A DNA stretch of 34,552 nt from the NCBI GenBank assembly GCA_903924465.1, contig CAIYBN010000069.1:1-34552 (forward strand). Reading direction: 5' to 3'. Of the stretch, positions 1 through 8,439 are shown in pieces (within the stretch, counting starts at the first letter, position 1; the number at the start of each line of letters is the position of its first letter). The position numbers and the translations under genes were made by a program. The notes under the pieces were generated by a model that ran no database searches, was not told the DNA's origin, and saw only the letters and a program-made list of their open reading frames with translations. This DNA comes from an uncultured Myxococcales bacterium. GTDB taxonomy: Bacteria; Myxococcota_A; UBA9042.

Positions 1-816
1 GACAACGCGTTCCAGTTTCTCTCCGGCGGCGGCGCAAACTGCCCGAACGGCTCTTTTGGTCCGCTGGGCGCCATGCACATCGTCATCCTGACCGACGGTC
101 CGGACACCTGCGTGGACAGCGACGAGTTCAGCTACATGTCGTTGAAGAACGCCGACACGTCGGGCAAGTGCCGCACCAAATGCGCGACGTCGGACGTGAA
201 GTGGCGGGAATTGCTGGTCAAAATGGCCAAGCTCAAGTATCCGATCCACGTGCACTTTGTGCAGTTCCAGGCGCCGGGTTATCTGGAGCCGGATCCGCGG
301 ATGATCGAGATGGCGTGCCGCACCGATGGCACGTACCAGTTCATCAACTCGGAGAACTTCAACAAGTCCTCGCCGGGCGACTTCTCCAACGCGCTCAATC
401 GGGCGATCACGCGGGTTCGCAACGGCCTGTCGGGCACGTGGCGCATTGGCTACAAGTGGATGTCGATCGCCACGGAATCGGAATTCCCGAAGGGCGCACT
501 TCGCGCGGTCGACGGCGATTTCCTGTTCACGGACAGCAAGTTCGCCAGCCTCGACCCGGCGATTCACGATCTCGATCCACTCTCCTGGCGCTTCACGCTC
601 AACGGCTCCGAAGATCGCCGCGCGGTGATGCGCATCCCGTGCGTGGCGGACGCGGACTGCGGCGGCACGGACAGCTGCGGCGCGAACCACTGCGATGAAG
701 GCGGCATCTGCCGCAACGTTCAGGCGCCCAACGGCGAACCCTGCGGCGCGAATGGCACTTGCCGCAACGGCACTTGCACGCCCGGTCAGAAATGCGTCGA
801 CGCAATCAAGCCCTGA
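1..816 (+). CDS. vWA-domain, Cys-rich surface protein, 3' part (CglB-like candidate)
   Basis: The reading frame is open from base 1, so the 5' end, including any signal peptide and the DxSxS part of the metal site, lies outside the window. The visible 271 residues contain the later half of a von Willebrand A domain: the strand HIVILTDGPDTC (about residues 25-36) carries the typical ILTDG motif, and a later strand reads PIHVHFVQF. The last 60 residues are very Cys-rich (CVADADCGG, CGANGTCRNGTC), suggesting a disulfide-stabilised exported module. It lies 109 bases upstream of the first beta-barrel gene, with no clear terminator or promoter between, so cotranscription is plausible. A Cys-rich vWA protein next to Glt-type genes recalls CglB, the outer-membrane vWA adhesin of Myxococcus gliding. 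The vWA call is firm; the CglB link is inference from domain type and context. Confidence 0.75.
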   Translation, partial: DNAFQFLSGGGANCPNGSFGPLGAMHIVILTDGPDTCVDSDEFSYMSLKNADTSGKCRTKCATSDVKWRELLVKMAKLKYPIHVHFVQFQAPGYLEPDPRMIEMACRTDGTYQFINSENFNKSSPGDFSNALNRAITRVRNGLSGTWRIGYKWMSIATESEFPKGALRAVDGDFLFTDSKFASLDPAIHDLDPLSWRFTLNGSEDRRAVMRIPCVADADCGGTDSCGANHCDEGGICRNVQAPNGEPCGANGTCRNGTCTPGQKCVDAIKP

Positions 817-925
817 GACACAGCTCCAGGTCCAAGCGCGAGACGCGCCACGGCCAAACGGTGTTCTGAACGACAGTGCGTAAGCCCGCTACGGCCGGCA
901 AGCGAGAGACAGGATGGAGGAGAAG

Positions 926-1720
926 ATGGACCTCAAACGCAGCCAGTTGGCATGGGCGCCTCAGTTTGTGCTGGGTCGCGCCGGGCTTTGCTTGGCCGTT
1001 CTGGCGTTGGCGACCGCGGTGCCCGTGTCCGCGTGGGCGGAAGATGCGAAGGCCGACCAGACCTACAACGGCAACCAGCCGATCGATCAGGAGCTGGACA
1101 AGTACTGGAACGCCGAGCAGAAAGTGCCGTCGTTGCAGAACCCGATGTACGAGCGCAAGGGCGGTCTTGAAGCCGCGCTGCACTTTGGCGTCGTGCCCAA
1201 CGACTCGTTCTACTTTCCCAAAGCGGTGGGCGGCAATCTCGGGTACTTCTTTACCGACACGCTGGCCGTCGAGTTCGGCTTCTCCTATTTGATGAACAGC
1301 AACAGCGACTTGCAGGCGTTCTTGACGGCTGTGCCCGGCGGCAAGACGGGCCCCACCGATCTGACCAAGGGGGCGAAAAAAGCGCCGCAGATGAACTGGA
1401 TGAGCTCGGCGGACATCGCTTGGGCGCCGCTCCACGGCAAGTTCGGCATCTTTGCTTCCAAGCTCAGCAATTTCGACCTCGGCTTTGTCGCAGGCGTTGG
1501 CGTCATCGGCGTGAATGTCGACACGTCGAACGACGGCGACACTGCGCCTGTTTCGGCGACGAAAGTGGGCGGGCACTGGGGTGCCACGCTGCGCTTCTAC
1601 CTGACCCGCTGGCTGAATATCCGTACGGATTATCGGCAGTTCCTGTACTTTCCTGATCAAGGCAAGCCGTTCCTGGCGCCGGTTGAGTTCACCCTCGGCC
1701 TGGCGTTCCTGACCAAGTAG
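926..1720 (+). CDS. outer-membrane beta-barrel protein (GltA/GltB or NfsA/NfsB type)
   Basis: This 264-residue protein has a Sec signal peptide ending near SAWA|ED (residues 35-40), then alternating amphipathic strands and a C-terminal strand ending in FLTK, typical of the Myxococcota outer-membrane beta-barrel family. The start at 926 is preferred to the in-frame ATG at 914 because GGAGGAG (916-922) sits 5 bases before it. The next gene encodes a clear paralog: both share GVVPND, HGKFG followed by F and FDL, and GATL followed by Y and L. In Myxococcus, GltA and GltB are outer-membrane barrels that act with periplasmic GltC, and NfsA/NfsB are the spore-coat paralogs. Two barrels followed by three TPR genes here fit that arrangement. 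Which of A or B this is cannot be decided. Confidence 0.8.
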   Translation: MDLKRSQLAWAPQFVLGRAGLCLAVLALATAVPVSAWAEDAKADQTYNGNQPIDQELDKYWNAEQKVPSLQNPMYERKGGLEAALHFGVVPNDSFYFPKAVGGNLGYFFTDTLAVEFGFSYLMNSNSDLQAFLTAVPGGKTGPTDLTKGAKKAPQMNWMSSADIAWAPLHGKFGIFASKLSNFDLGFVAGVGVIGVNVDTSNDGDTAPVSATKVGGHWGATLRFYLTRWLNIRTDYRQFLYFPDQGKPFLAPVEFTLGLAFLTK

Positions 1721-1782
1721 TGCGCGCTGCGGTCACGCCGTAGCTTCCGCCGTTCGCGACACCCTGTCTGATAGAGGTCCTG

Positions 1783-2709
1783 ATGCGCCTCCCGCTGATT
1801 CTCAAGTCCTGGCAGTCCCCGCTTCTGGCCGCGTCGTGCGCGCTGGTTGCGACTGCCGCGCCCGCCTTTGCCGCAGACCCGCCCGCGGCAGAACCCGCGC
1901 CCGCAGCGCCAGAGGCCTCTGCGCCGGCGCCGGTTCCTGAAGCGGCTCCGGCTGAAGCCAAGCCCGCCAAGGCCGACGCGGTCCCTGACGTGGGTGCCAG
2001 CGTGGAAAGCGCGTATGGCATTTCCGACGACAGCGTGCCGCCCGGTAGCCGTCTGGATTGGGCCGCGCGCCGCGAAATCCGCGTCATCCAGAAGCGCGCG
2101 ATTTTGAAAGAAGGTCGCCATGGCTTGTCGCTCTCTCTCGGCGTCGTGCCGAACGACGACTTCTTTGCGTACGTGGCGATGGGCCTGGGCTACCAGTACT
2201 ACTTCTCCGAGGACTTTGCGTTGCGCATTCGCGCCAATTACACACAGCCGCAGCAGACCTCCTTGCAGTCCAGCCTGACGGCGTCACGTCCCGAAGGCCC
2301 CGGCCTGGAAGTGCGCCTGCCGCAAACGCTGCTCGGCTACGCGCTGGCCGGTCTCGACTGGAATCTGATGCACGGCAAGTTCGGCTTCTTTACCACGCGG
2401 CTCATCGAATTCGACCTGTCGTTGAACTTCGGCGTGGGCGCGGTGATGACCAAAATCGTCGACCAGGGCAAGGAAAATGCGCCTGTGTACGCGCCGGATC
2501 CTGCCGGCAATGTCGGCGCGACGCTGCAGCTTTACCTCTCCGACCGTCTGGCGCTGGGCATCGACTACACGCAGCTTTTCTATCCGAAGCTCAAGGACCT
2601 GTTCAACGTGGCCAATTTGCAGCCAGCCGGTCACCCCGGTGCCGGCGGCGTGTCGCACCCGTTGGCGGCGACCGTCACGCTGACGTGGTTCACCGCGGGA
2701 TTGCAGTAG
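1783..2709 (+). CDS. outer-membrane beta-barrel protein, paralog of the preceding gene (GltA/GltB or NfsA/NfsB type)
   Basis: The 308-residue product has a signal peptide ending near PAFA|AD (residue 30). An Ala/Pro-rich segment follows (about residues 31-68), absent from the upstream paralog, which may be a periplasmic linker. The barrel portion starts near residue 105 with LSLSLGVVPNDDFF and shares the HGKFG...FDL and GATLQLYL blocks with the neighbour, so the pair looks like an old tandem duplication. The ATG at 1783 follows an AGAGG-type ribosome binding site, 62 bases after the previous stop. Its likely role is as an outer-membrane partner of the downstream periplasmic TPR protein. The family call rests on strand pattern and paralogy; the specific Glt/Nfs assignment is from gene order. 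Confidence 0.78.
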   Translation: MRLPLILKSWQSPLLAASCALVATAAPAFAADPPAAEPAPAAPEASAPAPVPEAAPAEAKPAKADAVPDVGASVESAYGISDDSVPPGSRLDWAARREIRVIQKRAILKEGRHGLSLSLGVVPNDDFFAYVAMGLGYQYYFSEDFALRIRANYTQPQQTSLQSSLTASRPEGPGLEVRLPQTLLGYALAGLDWNLMHGKFGFFTTRLIEFDLSLNFGVGAVMTKIVDQGKENAPVYAPDPAGNVGATLQLYLSDRLALGIDYTQLFYPKLKDLFNVANLQPAGHPGAGGVSHPLAATVTLTWFTAGLQ

Positions 2710-2820
2710 ACCGATTTTCGACGTGAAGTCGCAACGATTTTGAGCTGTCCGCATCGCGGCAGCCCGTGACAGACAGCCCTGGACAACACTCAGTCCGTCC
2801 AAGACAAAGGGAGCCGAGCC

Positions 2821-4746
2821 GTGAAGCCACTCGCCCAGAAGATGTTCCAAGTCCGCGCGTTTCGCCGCCTGTTGGCGACCGGAACGGCCACGATCGCGCT
2901 GCTCCTGCCAGCCGCTCACGCGTTTGCCATCTCGACGCAGGACGTCGTGACCCTCGTTGGGTTGGACATTCCGGATGAGCAAATCATCAAGAAGATCCAG
3001 AAGGATGGCGCGCCGTTCAATCTGAAGCCTTCGGATATCGTGGACCTGAAGAAGAAGGGCGTGTCGGAGAAGGTCATCCGCGCGATGCTGCAAAATGGCA
3101 AGGCGGAAGTGCCGGCGACGACGGCGGCGGGCAAGGCCAAGGAAAAGGAAAAGCGCGAGTTGTCGGCGGCCGAGCAGGCGGCCGAAGAGGCGCAAATCAA
3201 GGAAGAGTCCGTGCGTCTGGCCGAGGAAGAGCGCAAGCGTCAAGACGCCGTGCGCCGCGCGTTCGCGTCCAAGGTGTTGAATCAGGGTCAGGCTTACGCC
3301 AACAGCGGTGAATTCGTCAAAGCGATTCAGGTGTTCAACAAATTCATCGAAGACGGTCCGGGCGGCGTGCCGTTCCCACCGGACAGCCAGGAAGTGTATG
3401 TGGCGAAATATGGCATCGCCAATGCGCTCGCGCGCGCAGGGCTGATGCAGTCGGCCGCGAACTTGCTGCTCGAAGTGGTGCGCGCCGGCTCCGACAAGAT
3501 GTTCTTCGTCCAGGCCTTTGGCCAGCTGCGCGATCTGCGCCGCAAGATCAACTACCGTCCGCCGGAATTGGAGGATCTGACCAAGTTCAGCGTTTCAGGC
3601 GCGGATGAAGCTTTCCAAAGCAACTTCAACTACTTCGTCGGCGAGTTTCTGCACGATTTCGGCCTGTCGGCGGATTCCAAGCCCTATTTGGAGAAGGTCG
3701 CGTCCAAGTCGGAAGATTATGGCCGTGCGCAGTACCTTTTGGGCCTGATTGCGTTCGAAGATGAATCCATGGGCAAAGCAGAGATGGTCAAGGCTGCGAG
3801 TCAGGCGTTCCAGCAGGCCGTGATTGCCGGTGAAACACAGGGTGCTGCCGGTCAGCCGGTGGTTGACCTGGCGTATCTGGCTCTTGCGCGATTGGCCTAT
3901 GAATTTGAGCAGTTTGACGCGGCGATCTACTACTACAAGAAGATCTCCAAGAACTCGCCGAAGCTGGCCAGCGCTTTCTACGAAGCCGGCTGGACCTATT
4001 TCCTGAAGAACGACACCTCGCGCGCGCTGGGCACGTTCCATGCGCTGCATTCGCCGTTCTTTGCCCATCAGTTCTATCCGGAGCTGTGGGTGCTGGAAGC
4101 GACGAGCTTTGTGAATCTTTGCCAGGCGGATCACGCCGAAGCCGCGATGAACATGTTCGCGCAGGAAGTGCTCGTGCTGGCGCCGCCGCTGCGCGATTTC
4201 CTGAAGAAGAACAAGCGTCCCGAGGATTTCTACGCTTCGTTCATCGAGTCCGTGAACAAGAAGAGCGCGTCGTCGCTGCCGCGGCGTTTACAGTCGCCGG
4301 TGCTGAGCAATGTGGAATTCTTCAATCTGTACCAGACGATCAAGCAGATCGACAAGGAAGAAGGGCTCATCAAGGCGAACTTGACGCCGCTCGGCGCGTT
4401 TGGCCAGGACCTGTTGGCGCGCTTGGGCCAGTTGAAGAACGAGCGCATTTCCGAAGCCGGCGTGGTCATCCAGAAGACGCTGCGGCAGACGGAGAAGGAC
4501 ATCGGCACGTACCAGGACAAGCTGGACCAGTTGAAGGTCGACCTGGAAGAGCTGAAGTTGGTCAAGATCGAAGGCGAAATCAAGGGCGAAAAGACCACGG
4601 CGGACGCGAACGTTGCGACGCAAGGCACGTTGGCCATTGCTGGCTCCGATGCCATGGTTTGGCCATTTGAAGGTGAGTTTTGGAAGGATGAAATCGGCGC
4701 CTACCGCGCGTTTGTCAAAGAGCAGTGCTCCGCGATGAACCGCTAG
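2821..4746 (+). CDS. gltC: exported TPR/coiled-coil protein, GltC/NfsC-like
   Basis: The protein has 641 residues and starts at GTG 2821 behind AAAGGGAG. The signal peptide ends near AFA|IS (residue 36). Residues 37-100 form a small helical domain (VVTLVGLDIPDEQIIKKIQ, then VSEKVIRAMLQ). A charged Lys/Glu-rich coiled coil covers about 100-145, helical TPR-like repeats run about 150-500, and a second coiled coil lies near 540-590. In Myxococcus, GltC is a periplasmic protein that binds the barrels GltA and GltB. Size, export signal and position right after two barrels agree. The spore-coat paralog NfsC is the main alternative name. The 111-base gap upstream shows no clear promoter. Confidence 0.62.
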   Translation: MKPLAQKMFQVRAFRRLLATGTATIALLLPAAHAFAISTQDVVTLVGLDIPDEQIIKKIQKDGAPFNLKPSDIVDLKKKGVSEKVIRAMLQNGKAEVPATTAAGKAKEKEKRELSAAEQAAEEAQIKEESVRLAEEERKRQDAVRRAFASKVLNQGQAYANSGEFVKAIQVFNKFIEDGPGGVPFPPDSQEVYVAKYGIANALARAGLMQSAANLLLEVVRAGSDKMFFVQAFGQLRDLRRKINYRPPELEDLTKFSVSGADEAFQSNFNYFVGEFLHDFGLSADSKPYLEKVASKSEDYGRAQYLLGLIAFEDESMGKAEMVKAASQAFQQAVIAGETQGAAGQPVVDLAYLALARLAYEFEQFDAAIYYYKKISKNSPKLASAFYEAGWTYFLKNDTSRALGTFHALHSPFFAHQFYPELWVLEATSFVNLCQADHAEAAMNMFAQEVLVLAPPLRDFLKKNKRPEDFYASFIESVNKKSASSLPRRLQSPVLSNVEFFNLYQTIKQIDKEEGLIKANLTPLGAFGQDLLARLGQLKNERISEAGVVIQKTLRQTEKDIGTYQDKLDQLKVDLEELKLVKIEGEIKGEKTTADANVATQGTLAIAGSDAMVWPFEGEFWKDEIGAYRAFVKEQCSAMNR

Positions 4747-4819
4747 TCGGTCGCGAGCGCCCGGTGACGTGCACGCCCCAGGGCTGTCTGCCCATGCGGC
4801 AATCTCTAGAGGTTACCAG

Positions 4820-7800
4820 ATGTTGAAGCTTGAGAAGAAAGTCCTGCGGGCCGTGGCCATTTTGTCCGCAATGGCTGTTGCCGCGCCGGCGGCGCTGGCC
4901 CAGGAAGAAGAGACGCAGCTCGAGGCCGAGGCCGGAGCCGCGAGCAAGAAGGTCGAGAAGAAGACCTCGCTGGTGGAAGAAGCCAAGCCGACGCCCGAGC
5001 AGACCAAGAAGAAGGCGGAGGACGATTCGCTGAAGAAAGGCGAGTTTGACTACGAGCGCATGGAGTCGCTGGGTCTGACCCAGAAGGAGCGCGACCTGCA
5101 GCGCAAGAAGATCGAAGCGCTGCAGAGCATGATCAAGACCATCACGGGCATGATCGAGCGCAATCCGCGCCAGGATGAGGTCGCGGACCTGTATTTCCGT
5201 TTGGCGGAGTCCTACTGGGAAATTTCGCACTACACGTACTTGGCGCAGATGGCGGAGTTCAACAAAGCCGTGGACGCGTGGGAAAAGTCGCCGGAAGCGC
5301 ACCGCCCGCCGCGGCCGACGCCGCCGGTGGAGAACTACCAGCAGTCGCTGACGTGGTACGAGAAGATCCTGCAACAGCAGCCGAATTACAAGCGCATGTC
5401 GGAAGTGCTGTATCGCCTCGGCAAAGCCGCGCTCCAGCAGGGCAAAGCGCTGGGCGACAAGGTGCTGTCGAACAAGGGCGTGCAATACCTGAACAAGCTG
5501 GTGCAGAACTACCAGCAGTCGCAGTACATCGCCAACACGCACCTGGCGCTGGCGGAACACTTTTTTGAGGCGAACAACCTGACGCTCGCCAAGATGAACT
5601 ACGAGAAGATTACGCAAAACTACAAGACCGCGCCGATGTACAACTACGCGCTCTACAAGCTCGGCTGGGTGTACTACAACTTGCGGGAATTCCGTCGTAC
5701 AATCGAGACGTTCCAGCAGGTGGTCAAGGAGATTGGCGCCGACAAGGCGGCGGGCAAGATCGAATTCCGCGATCAAGCGCTGAAGGATCTGGTTCAGGCG
5801 TTTGGCGAGTTGGACCATGGCTGGCCGGAAGCCAAGGAGTACTTCAGCTCGGTGGAAGGCGAGAAGGGCATGTGGCTGCGGTTGGAGAAGCTGACCGAAA
5901 TCTACATCGCGACCGACAAGGATGAGAACGCGATCGAGTTGCTGCACCACTTCATCGAGAACAAGCCGACGGACAAGCGCTGCGTCGATTGGCACGAGCA
6001 GATCATCGATGTGCGCAAGAAGATCGGCAACTTCCCGGACATCGAGAAGGCTGTGCGCGAGTTCTTGGCGTTCACCGACGATCGCACGAGCCCGTGGATT
6101 GCCGCGAACAAGGGCAACGCCGAGCCGCTGGACAAGGCGCAGAAGATGGGCGAAACGCTGCTGCTCTACGTGGCCAATCACCACCATCAGGCGGCGCAGA
6201 AGATCGAGGAAGAGTCGAAGGAGCCGGAGCGCGCCAAGCCCGAGTACGCGGCGGCCGCGAGCGACTACAAAGAGTTCGTGCGGCGCTATCCGACCTCGAA
6301 GAAGGCATACATCGTCAACTTCTACTACGCGGAAATCCTGTTCGATCAGTTGAAGGACTACGAGGGCGCGCGGCAGCAGTACAAGCGCGTGATCGAGCTG
6401 GACACGGCCGGCGAATACGTGGAAGACGCGGCGTTGGGCTTGCTGTACGCGGTGGAAGAGCTGATGCGCCACACGCACGTCTGCCTGGAGAACGACAAGT
6501 GGGTGGAAAAGGCCACGTGCCCGTCGCTGGTGCCGGACAATATCCGCGCGGACGACAAGGGCGTGAAGGTCACGAAGGTCAAGAAGGAACCGAAGACCGA
6601 GGCGGAGATTCGCGAGGCGGGCACGCCCAAGCGCGCCGAGCCGCTGCACGAACTGGAAGTGGACTACGTCAAGGGCGCGGACACCTACGTCAACCTGATG
6701 GAACAGCTCAAGGCCAAGGGCAAGCTGGGTCAACGCGGTCAGAAAGTGCCTGAGATCATGTATCTGGCGGCGTCGACCTATTACGACCGCGGCCAGTACG
6801 ATGAGGCCATCAAGCGCTTTGAGCAGGTCCACAACTTCAAGCCGGAGTCCAAGACGGCGGAAATTGCGGTCAAGACGCTCATCGACATCTACGCCCGGCA
6901 GAAGAACTGGGTCGCGATTGAAGAGTGGTCGCGCAAGATGCTGGCGCGCAAAGCCCGCATCGTGCTGGAGACGGCGGACCTGCGGAAGTACATCGTTGTG
7001 GCGATGGCGGAACAGGCGCGCGAGCTGGCGGAGAAGAAGAACTTTGACGGTGCGCACGCCAAGTACGACACGATTCTCAAGGAATTCCGCAAGGATGAGC
7101 CGGAACTCGCGGCGCATTCGATGTACTACAAGGCGATTCTGTACGAAGAGCAGAAGGAAGACCTGACGGCGATCAAACAGTACGAGACGCTGATCAAGGA
7201 ATTCCCGAAAGCCAAGGTGACGCCGGAAGCGATGTTCGCGATTGGTCTGGTCTACGAACAGATGACGCAGTTCCGCGATGCCGCTGACGCGTTCCTGAAC
7301 ATGGCCAAGCTGCGCGACAACGCGGACGCGGCGCAGGCGCTGATCAATGCGGGTGCGATCCTGAACGCGCTGCAGAACTACAAGGAATCGGCCGCGGCGT
7401 ATGACAAGTTCATCAGCGTGGCCGGATCCTTGAAGCCGGACGGCGCGAAAGACACGGCGCGGGCGGTGGAGCTGAAAGCGGCGATCCCGGACGCCGAGAT
7501 GGAGAAGGCGCACGTGCTGGAGAAAATGGGCGCGGACGGCGCCAAGGCGGCGGCGGCGCAGTATCAAGCTGTGGCGACCAAATACGGTGCGGCGCGGCCG
7601 GATCTGGCGGTGGAATCGCTCGGTCGTCGCGTGGAAGCGCTGCGGTTGGACAATGCCGCCAAGAACCGCAAGGACGTTGTGAAAGCGGCGGATGCGGCGG
7701 TCAAGGCCTATGGGGCGAAGGATGGCACCAAAGGCCGCGCGCCGTACTTCTACGGCCAAGCGGTCTTCCACAAAGCCGAATACGACTTTGACGACTTTGA

Positions 7801-8368
7801 CGCGGTGACGCTGAAGACCGTCAAGAAGATGTCGCAACTCGGTGGCGTGCTGCAGAAAAAGGCGGAACTGCTGAAGAAAGCTGAGAAGAACTACCACGAG
7901 GTCATGGACGCCACGCTGCCGACCAATGGTCGTGCCTGGGCGGCGGCTTCGGCGTATCGCGTGGGTCTGCTGTACTTCAAGTTCAAGGAAGACCTGTTCA
8001 ATGCGCCAATTCCGCCGGAGGTGAAGGCCAACCCGGATCTGGAAGATAAGTACCGGCAGGAAATCGAAAAACTGGCCGTGCCGATTGAAGAGCAGGCGCT
8101 CGCCGGCCTGAATTTCGCACTGACGTTGGCGCACAACGCGGGCGTGTACAACAAGTGGTCCAAGGAAGCGGGCGAGAAGGCCGCGGAAGTGAACCACAAC
8201 GCGTTCCCGACCATCGAGAAGGATCCGAACCTGCCCAAGGCGACGACGGCGGTGAAATCGGACAAAGCGACGGATGCGGCGACTTCGGCAGCGTTTGTGA
8301 CGTCTGTGCGGCGCGGCAAGTTGACGGCGTCCTATAAGCCCAAGGCGGAAGCGCCCGCGCCCAAGTAG
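4820..8368 (+). CDS. gltD: large exported TPR protein, GltD (AgmU)/NfsD-like
   Basis: The product is 1182 residues. ATG 4820 is chosen over 4769 because AGAGG (4808-4812) precedes it and a standard signal peptide follows, ending ALA|QEEE (residue 27). An acidic/basic charged stretch (about 28-75) precedes a long run of TPR-like helix pairs over most of the chain (for example YWEISHYTYLAQ, YDRGQYDEAIKRFEQV, LGWVYYNLREFRRTIETFQ), with few cysteines. Myxococcus AgmU/GltD is a periplasmic TPR protein of similar size in the gliding complex, and NfsD is its spore-coat paralog. The tail is Lys/Ala/Pro-rich (PKAEAPAPK), like the end of the next gene product. The gene lies 73 bases after gltC in what looks like one operon. 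Confidence 0.65.
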   Translation: MLKLEKKVLRAVAILSAMAVAAPAALAQEEETQLEAEAGAASKKVEKKTSLVEEAKPTPEQTKKKAEDDSLKKGEFDYERMESLGLTQKERDLQRKKIEALQSMIKTITGMIERNPRQDEVADLYFRLAESYWEISHYTYLAQMAEFNKAVDAWEKSPEAHRPPRPTPPVENYQQSLTWYEKILQQQPNYKRMSEVLYRLGKAALQQGKALGDKVLSNKGVQYLNKLVQNYQQSQYIANTHLALAEHFFEANNLTLAKMNYEKITQNYKTAPMYNYALYKLGWVYYNLREFRRTIETFQQVVKEIGADKAAGKIEFRDQALKDLVQAFGELDHGWPEAKEYFSSVEGEKGMWLRLEKLTEIYIATDKDENAIELLHHFIENKPTDKRCVDWHEQIIDVRKKIGNFPDIEKAVREFLAFTDDRTSPWIAANKGNAEPLDKAQKMGETLLLYVANHHHQAAQKIEEESKEPERAKPEYAAAASDYKEFVRRYPTSKKAYIVNFYYAEILFDQLKDYEGARQQYKRVIELDTAGEYVEDAALGLLYAVEELMRHTHVCLENDKWVEKATCPSLVPDNIRADDKGVKVTKVKKEPKTEAEIREAGTPKRAEPLHELEVDYVKGADTYVNLMEQLKAKGKLGQRGQKVPEIMYLAASTYYDRGQYDEAIKRFEQVHNFKPESKTAEIAVKTLIDIYARQKNWVAIEEWSRKMLARKARIVLETADLRKYIVVAMAEQARELAEKKNFDGAHAKYDTILKEFRKDEPELAAHSMYYKAILYEEQKEDLTAIKQYETLIKEFPKAKVTPEAMFAIGLVYEQMTQFRDAADAFLNMAKLRDNADAAQALINAGAILNALQNYKESAAAYDKFISVAGSLKPDGAKDTARAVELKAAIPDAEMEKAHVLEKMGADGAKAAAAQYQAVATKYGAARPDLAVESLGRRVEALRLDNAAKNRKDVVKAADAAVKAYGAKDGTKGRAPYFYGQAVFHKAEYDFDDFDAVTLKTVKKMSQLGGVLQKKAELLKKAEKNYHEVMDATLPTNGRAWAAASAYRVGLLYFKFKEDLFNAPIPPEVKANPDLEDKYRQEIEKLAVPIEEQALAGLNFALTLAHNAGVYNKWSKEAGEKAAEVNHNAFPTIEKDPNLPKATTAVKSDKATDAATSAAFVTSVRRGKLTASYKPKAEAPAPK

Positions 8369-8439
8369 TCCTGAACTTCTGCACCTGAGAGCCCGACAGC
8401 CGCCGCATGGCTGGCGCTGCCGGCACCGCGAGGAACCTG

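Noticed and set aside
2744..2777. GCTGTC/GACAGC inverted repeat between the second barrel and gltC
   Set aside because: The loop is 22 bases, the stem only 6 pairs, and no T-run follows; chance is likely.
4715..8197. A 1160-codon open frame on the minus strand
   Set aside because: It is antisense to the GltD-like gene, is rich in Arg, His, Leu and Val without domains, and reflects the lack of stops opposite GC-rich codons.
8407..8439. Upstream ATG for the GltE-like gene
   Set aside because: It would put MAGAAGTARNL before the signal peptide, and the ATG at 8440 has the GAGGAA site.
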